The position numbers and the translations under genes are program-made. From JAJTFW01 sp031421935 (GTDB lineage Bacteria; Bacteroidota; Bacteroidia; AKYH767-A; OLB10), in NCBI GenBank assembly GCA_031421935.1, contig JANOPQ010000074.1, forward strand, positions 1 through 64,000: 64,000 bases of DNA. The letters are read 5' to 3'. The notes under the pieces were generated by a model. The model had not been told where the DNA came from, searched no databases, and saw only the letters and a program-made list of their open reading frames with translations. Shown here piece by piece: positions 59,398-64,000 of this stretch (position 1 is its first letter; each line of letters begins with the position of its first letter).

Positions 59398-60657
59398 ATG
59401 TTATATTATCTCTTTGAATTCTTAGATAAAGCGTACGACATTCCAGGTGCTGGTGTTTTTCGCTTCTTGTCATTCAGAGCAGCGATGGCCATCATCACTT
59501 CGCTAGTGATTACTTTGTTTTTAGGAAAGCGAATCATTGCGTTGCTTTTACGCATGCAAGTTGGTGAAACCATACGTGATTTAGGATTAGATGGTCAAGC
59601 GAAGAAGCAAGGAACTCCAACCATGGGCGGACTTATCATTATTGCTGCGATTCTCATTCCTACATTTCTATTTACAAAGTTGGATAACGTTTATATCATT
59701 ACCATGATTGTAAGTGTGATTTGGTTGGGCCTTATCGGATTTGTAGATGATTACATCAAAGTATTTAAGAAAGACAAAGAAGGATTAAGAGCAAAGTCTA
59801 AGTTAATTGGACAAGTAGGATTGGGAGTTATCATTGGTTCTATTCTCTATTTTAATCCGAATGTCGTGGTGCGTGAGAATAGTGCTGTTTCATCCAGTGT
59901 TGTAATTAGTCGAGGAGGAAATATCGTTGATGATATTAATAATTCTGAAGACATGGCATCTACGGGAGTAAATGTTAAATCAACTAAAACTACCATTCCG
60001 TTTTTTAAGAACAATGAATTTGAATATGCAGATTTGATTGTCTGGGCAGGCGATCATAAATCATGGATGTTACCTTTGCTCTTTATTTTGATGGTGATAT
60101 TTATTGTAACCGCAGTTTCCAATGGAGCCAATATTACGGATGGGATCGATGGGCTTGCAACAGGAACAAGTGCGATTGTTGGAACTACACTCGCTGTCTT
60201 CGCATACGTTTCTGGTAACACCGTTTTTGCAAGTTATTTAAACATCATGTACATACCGAATACCGGTGAGTTGATGGTTTTCATGAGTGCGTTTGTTGGT
60301 GCTTGTGTTGGATTTCTTTGGTATAACTCATACCCAGCACAAGTATTCATGGGTGATACGGGAAGTTTAGCATTGGGCGGAATCATTGCCGTTTTCGCTA
60401 TTGCCATTCGTAAAGAATTATTGATTCCTATTATCTGCGGTGTATTCTTAGTGGAGAACTTATCCGTGATGGTTCAAGTAAGTTATTTTAAATACACCCG
60501 GAAAAAATATGGAGAAGGTCGACGCATCTTTAAAATGTCACCGCTTCATCACCATTATCAAAAGTTAGGATATCACGAATCTAAAATTGTAACTCGATTT
60601 TGGATTGTGGGATTGATGCTTGCTGTATTAAGTGTAGTTACATTAAAGTTGAGATAA
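59398..60657 (+). CDS. mraY: phospho-MurNAc-pentapeptide translocase
   Basis: MraY transfers phospho-MurNAc-pentapeptide to the C55 carrier to make lipid I. KKQGTPTMGGL, FVDDYIKVFKKDKEGLRAKSKLIGQ, NGANITDGIDGLATGTSAIV and MGDTGSLALGG are the conserved loops; GHYESK-type KLGYHESKIVTRFWI closes it. With 419 residues it is about 60 longer than E. coli MraY; the extra piece, about 160-215, is a polar loop (NSAVSSSVVISRGGNIVDDINN…) between spans. Ten spans predicted. Confidence 0.96.
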   Translation: MLYYLFEFLDKAYDIPGAGVFRFLSFRAAMAIITSLVITLFLGKRIIALLLRMQVGETIRDLGLDGQAKKQGTPTMGGLIIIAAILIPTFLFTKLDNVYIITMIVSVIWLGLIGFVDDYIKVFKKDKEGLRAKSKLIGQVGLGVIIGSILYFNPNVVVRENSAVSSSVVISRGGNIVDDINNSEDMASTGVNVKSTKTTIPFFKNNEFEYADLIVWAGDHKSWMLPLLFILMVIFIVTAVSNGANITDGIDGLATGTSAIVGTTLAVFAYVSGNTVFASYLNIMYIPNTGELMVFMSAFVGACVGFLWYNSYPAQVFMGDTGSLALGGIIAVFAIAIRKELLIPIICGVFLVENLSVMVQVSYFKYTRKKYGEGRRIFKMSPLHHHYQKLGYHESKIVTRFWIVGLMLAVLSVVTLKLR

Positions 60658-60664
60658 AAAATAA

Positions 60665-62011
60665 ATGTCTGCTTCAAAGGAAAATATGGTCATTCTTGGT
60701 GCCGCTGAAAGCGGTGTTGGGACAGCTATACTCGCTAAAAAGCTAGGCATGCAAGTTTTTGTTTCTGATTTTGGAAAGATCGCTGATAAGTACAAAGCCG
60801 AATTAGAGAAATATCAAATTCAATTTGAAGAAGGTCAACATTCACAAGAAATAATATTGGCTGCCGATGTGTTGGTGAAGAGTCCAGGAATTCCTGACAA
60901 AGCACCCATCATTAAAAAATTAAAGGAAGCGAATATTCAGATTCAATCCGAGATTGAGTTTGCAGCCAAGCATACTAAAGCAAAAATTATTGCAATCACA
61001 GGTACTAACGGTAAGACCACTACGACATTATTAACGCATCACTTATTAAGTAAGGCGGGATTCAATGTGGGTTTAGGTGGAAACATCGGCAAAAGTTTTG
61101 CTCGTCAAGTTGCTGAGGAGTCGCACGATTATTATGTACTTGAGCTCAGCAGTTTTCAGTTAGATGGATGTTACACATTCAGAGCAGACATCGCGGTGCT
61201 GACAAACATTACTCCTGATCACTTAGATCGCTACGAATATAACTTACAGAATTATATTGAATCGAAGTTTAGAATCATACAGAACCAACGCAGTCAAGAT
61301 GCATTCATCTACTGTGCCGATGATGCGCTTACCCTGCAACAATTAGAATTGATTACGCCCGCTATGCAATGCTTTCCATTTAGTATTCAAAAAAAGGAAA
61401 ACATGAGCGCCTGGGTAGAAGACACGCAATTAAACATTCAAACACATAACCAAACCTACAATATGTCAATCCACGATCTTGCTCTTCAAGGCAAACACAA
61501 CATTTACAATTCAATGGCAGCAGGAATAGCCGGACGTATTCTCGACATTCGTAAAGAGGTAGTTCGCGAGAGCTTTTCCGATTTCGAAAACATTGAGCAT
61601 CGTCTGGAAAATGTAACTACCGTTCACGGAATAGAATTTATCAATGATTCAAAAGCAACCAATGTGAATTCTACATGGTACGCATTAGAGTCTATGCTAA
61701 AACCTACTATCTGGATTGCAGGTGGAGTAGACAAAGGAAATGAATACGAAATGCTTCTCGAGTTAGTAAAAACAAGAGTGAAAGCAATCGTGTGCATGGG
61801 AACAGACAATAAAAAAATTATTGAAGCTTTTAAATCGGTTGTACCAATAATCATTGAAACAGCTTCTGCAGAAGAAGCCGTTCAAGCAGCTTATGGTTTG
61901 GGAAAAAATGGGGATGTGGTTTTATTATCACCAGCTTGTGCAAGTTTCGATTTGTTTGATAACTACGAAGACCGTGGTCGCAAATTCAAAACAGCTGTTC
62001 GTAATTTATAA
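60665..62011 (+). CDS. murD: UDP-MurNAc-L-alanine:D-glutamate ligase
   Basis: MurD adds D-glutamate to UDP-MurNAc-L-Ala. Rossmann start MVILGAAESGVGTA, ATP motif AITGTNGKTTTTLLTHHLL, LELSSFQLDG, LTNITPDHLDRY, and the C-terminal NDSKATNVNSTWYALESM and LSPACASFDLFDNYEDRGRKF. 448 residues. Seven bases after mraY, 19 before ftsW. Confidence 0.97.
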   Translation: MSASKENMVILGAAESGVGTAILAKKLGMQVFVSDFGKIADKYKAELEKYQIQFEEGQHSQEIILAADVLVKSPGIPDKAPIIKKLKEANIQIQSEIEFAAKHTKAKIIAITGTNGKTTTTLLTHHLLSKAGFNVGLGGNIGKSFARQVAEESHDYYVLELSSFQLDGCYTFRADIAVLTNITPDHLDRYEYNLQNYIESKFRIIQNQRSQDAFIYCADDALTLQQLELITPAMQCFPFSIQKKENMSAWVEDTQLNIQTHNQTYNMSIHDLALQGKHNIYNSMAAGIAGRILDIRKEVVRESFSDFENIEHRLENVTTVHGIEFINDSKATNVNSTWYALESMLKPTIWIAGGVDKGNEYEMLLELVKTRVKAIVCMGTDNKKIIEAFKSVVPIIIETASAEEAVQAAYGLGKNGDVVLLSPACASFDLFDNYEDRGRKFKTAVRNL

Positions 62012-62030
62012 TTATTAAAGACAGAGAAAG

Positions 62031-63182
62031 ATGACTTGGCTGGAGACCTACTTTAAAGGCGATCGCACCATTTGGTTAATCGTGATACTATTAAGTATCG
62101 TGAGTATACTTGCTGTGTATAGTTCAACAGGAACCCTGGCTTATAAGTATCAGTCGGGGAATACAGAATACTATTTATTCAAGCATGGAATCATTATGCT
62201 GTTGGGTTTTGCGTTGATGTATGGTATTCATATGTTGAAGTATACTGTATATGCACGCATCGCTACCTTTGGAATTTTAGTAGCGATACCCTTGTTGTTT
62301 TTTACATTATTGTTAGGAAGCAATATCAATGAAGCAAGTCGCTGGTTGACACTTCCTATCATTGGCCTTTCTTTCCAAACTTCCGATTTTGCAAAAGTCG
62401 CATTGATCTTATATGTGGCCCGACTCCTCTCGAAAAAGCAGGATAATATCAAGGATTTCAAAACGGCTTTTCTTCCCATAATCATTCCGATTGCGGTAGT
62501 ATGTTTGTTGATCTTGCCTGCAAATTTCTCTACTGCGGCTGTATTATTTACTACTTGTGTGGTATTGATGTTTATCGGTCGAATAAGCATGAAGTACATC
62601 ATGTATATGTTTGGTGGTGCGGTGGTCATTTTCAGTTTGTATTTGGCTTTTGCTTATTTCACAGGAATCGGTGGAGGTCGTATCAGCACTTGGACATCGC
62701 GTATCGAAAATTTTAGTGGAGGTGGCGATGAAGGAAATTATCAAGTACAACAAGCGAAGATTGCAATTGCTACGGGTGGACTCGTTGGCAAAGGTCCAGG
62801 GAATAGTGATCAAAGAAATTTCTTACCGCATCCTTACTCTGATTTTATTTTCGCCATTATCGTGGAAGAATATGGATTATTAGGAGGGACATTCGTACTC
62901 TTTTTGTATTTACTTCTTTTTTATCGAGCCATGCAAATCGTCAAGAAGACCGAGCGCGCATTTGCTGCGCTTATTACCATAGGATGTGCCTTTAGTTTAG
63001 TGTTTCAAGGATTAATAAATATGGCCGTTGCGGTGAATCTATTTCCTGTAACAGGTCAACCATTGCCCATGTTGAGCATGGGTGGAACTTCCATTTGGTT
63101 TACGAGCGCAGCCATTGGAATTATATTGAGTGTGAGTAGTGAGATTGATAAAACCGATACCAGCCCAGCCCTTGCAGCCTAA
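62031..63182 (+). CDS. ftsW: septal glycosyltransferase FtsW
   Basis: A SEDS-family glycan polymerase with ten predicted spans. SWRWLxxP-type ASRWLTLPIIGLSFQTSDFAKVALILYVAR near residue 110, QVQQAKIAIATGGLVGKGPGNSDQRNFLPHPYSDFIFAIIVEEYGLLGG (catalytic loop and conserved Glu), and VTGQPLPMLSMGGTSIWF near the end. It works with FtsI. 383 residues. Its stop lies inside the first codons of murG. Confidence 0.96.
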   Translation: MTWLETYFKGDRTIWLIVILLSIVSILAVYSSTGTLAYKYQSGNTEYYLFKHGIIMLLGFALMYGIHMLKYTVYARIATFGILVAIPLLFFTLLLGSNINEASRWLTLPIIGLSFQTSDFAKVALILYVARLLSKKQDNIKDFKTAFLPIIIPIAVVCLLILPANFSTAAVLFTTCVVLMFIGRISMKYIMYMFGGAVVIFSLYLAFAYFTGIGGGRISTWTSRIENFSGGGDEGNYQVQQAKIAIATGGLVGKGPGNSDQRNFLPHPYSDFIFAIIVEEYGLLGGTFVLFLYLLLFYRAMQIVKKTERAFAALITIGCAFSLVFQGLINMAVAVNLFPVTGQPLPMLSMGGTSIWFTSAAIGIILSVSSEIDKTDTSPALAA

Positions 63183-64000
63183 TCAAAACATACGTGTTGT
63201 AATTAGCGGAGGTGGCACTGGTGGACACATCTTCCCTGCCATTGCTATTGCCAATGCATTGAAAGCGGTGAATAATGATATAGAAATATTATTTGTTGGT
63301 GCAGAAGGTAAAATGGAAATGGAAAAAATTCCTGCAGCTGGATTCACCATAAAAGGATTACCCATCGCAGGAATAAAGCGAGAAGTGAGTATTGATAATT
63401 TATCATTTCCTCTTAAATTAATCAAGAGTTTGAACAAAGCGAATTCAATATTAAAGGATTTTAATCCACACGTTGCGGTGGGTGTTGGCGGATATGCCAG
63501 TGGTCCACTATTGTACATTGCTGCTAGAAGAGGCGTTCCTACATTAATACAAGAACAAAATTCTTATCCCGGAATCACTAATAAATTATTAGCTAAAAAG
63601 GCAAAGAAGATCTGTGTGGCGTATGAAAACATGCATCACTTTTTTCCCGCTGCGAAAATTGTATTTACTGGAAATCCAGTTCGCGGCGATATACAATCCA
63701 TAGAAGGAAAGAGAGATGAAGCTGCGCAGTTTTTTGGTTTGGATGCAACCCGTCCAACATTATTGATTGTAGGTGGAAGTCAGGGAGCTCGAAGTATTAA
63801 CAGAGCGATAAAGTCAGGACTTCAAGAATTGGTAGAGTCGGGAGTGCAAGTGATTTGGCAAACGGGAAAATTATTTTCACAGGAAGCATCAGAAGCGTTA
63901 ACCATCATTAACACTTCTTCTATCAAAGCAATGGATTTTATTTCGCGAATGGATTTAGCGTATGCTATAGCGGATGCAGTAGTAACTCGTGCGGGAGCTA
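63172..64000 (+). CDS. murG: UDP-GlcNAc transferase MurG (3' end cut by window)
   Basis: MurG makes lipid II from lipid I. The reading frame begins QPNQNIRVVISGGGTGGHIFPAIAIANAL, the GGGTGGH motif being diagnostic; HVAVGVGGYASGPLL, LIQEQNSYPGITN, FTGNPVRGD and IVGGSQGARSINRA follow. No ATG or in-frame GTG exists before the GGGTGGH motif; the most sensible start is TTG at 63172, overlapping ftsW by 11 bases. About 276 codons are in the window; the rest (about 90) is missing. Confidence 0.95.
   Translation, partial: MQPNQNIRVVISGGGTGGHIFPAIAIANALKAVNNDIEILFVGAEGKMEMEKIPAAGFTIKGLPIAGIKREVSIDNLSFPLKLIKSLNKANSILKDFNPHVAVGVGGYASGPLLYIAARRGVPTLIQEQNSYPGITNKLLAKKAKKICVAYENMHHFFPAAKIVFTGNPVRGDIQSIEGKRDEAAQFFGLDATRPTLLIVGGSQGARSINRAIKSGLQELVESGVQVIWQTGKLFSQEASEALTIINTSSIKAMDFISRMDLAYAIADAVVTRAGA

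Overview
The window is a 64 kb stretch of a low-GC chromosome from a member of the Bacteroidota. Evidence: a gldC gene, three DUF6089-type outer-membrane barrel genes, a giant PKD-repeat surface protein, the lineage-typical runs uppS-bamA-ompH-ompH-murI and coaX-OMP-lptC-ppiD, a division and cell wall cluster whose FtsI carries a PASTA domain, and many TAnnTTTG (-7) promoter boxes of the Bacteroidota sigma factor. I cannot place it below phylum from sequence reading alone. The window is mostly core chromosome; accessory character is confined to the PKD/sensor region and to several repeat-filled intergenic gaps.

Layout. 1-3.3 kb: a ferredoxin-linked 2-oxoacid oxidoreductase (korAB) preceded by repeat-rich DNA. 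3.5-3.75 kb: an eight-unit array of small hairpins in the 3' trailer of a DUF4476 secreted protein. 4.8-5.9 kb: a SET-domain protein flanked by two tiny membrane-protein genes. 6-11.9 kb: gpmI, a DUF6089 barrel and mfd. 12-21.6 kb: a surface and sensing region with an orphan histidine kinase, a 1837-residue protein of about 18 PKD and four FN3-like units that stops in mid-domain, a membrane/FN3 protein, a divergent helical-repeat protein and a lone receiver-domain protein, then tRNA-Phe. 21.9-28 kb: coaX, an outer-membrane protein, lptC, ppiD and a DUF3667 protein. 28-38.9 kb: an envelope biogenesis run on the minus strand (murI, two ompH/skp, bamA, uppS, two DUF6089 barrels, nadK, a POTRA-barrel protein, a CBS/ACT protein), divergent from pdxJ. 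39.7-54 kb: metabolic and envelope genes (glyoxalase-like, M48 protease, YjgN-type protein, serA, fbp, M20 amidohydrolase, a 1121-residue propeller/barrel protein, gldC, engB, and an acyltransferase pair that probably makes aminoacyl lipids), separated by repeat-bearing gaps. 54-64 kb: the dcw cluster mraZ-rsmH-ftsL-ftsI-murE-mraY-murD-ftsW-murG, with three MraZ boxes upstream; murG runs off the end.

Functionally the window is dominated by envelope construction: lipid carrier (UppS, MraY), peptidoglycan precursors (MurI, MurE, MurD, MurG), the septal synthase pair FtsW/FtsI, outer-membrane insertion (BamA and periplasmic chaperones) and LPS export (LptC). The most notable non-genic features are two unrelated arrays of short hairpins in 3' trailers of minus-strand genes, whose arm differences are G.U pairs in minus-strand RNA, and a 153-bp imperfect palindrome that resembles a miniature mobile element. 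Several minus-strand and plus-strand genes have a -7 box only 3-8 bases before the start codon, which predicts leaderless mRNAs.
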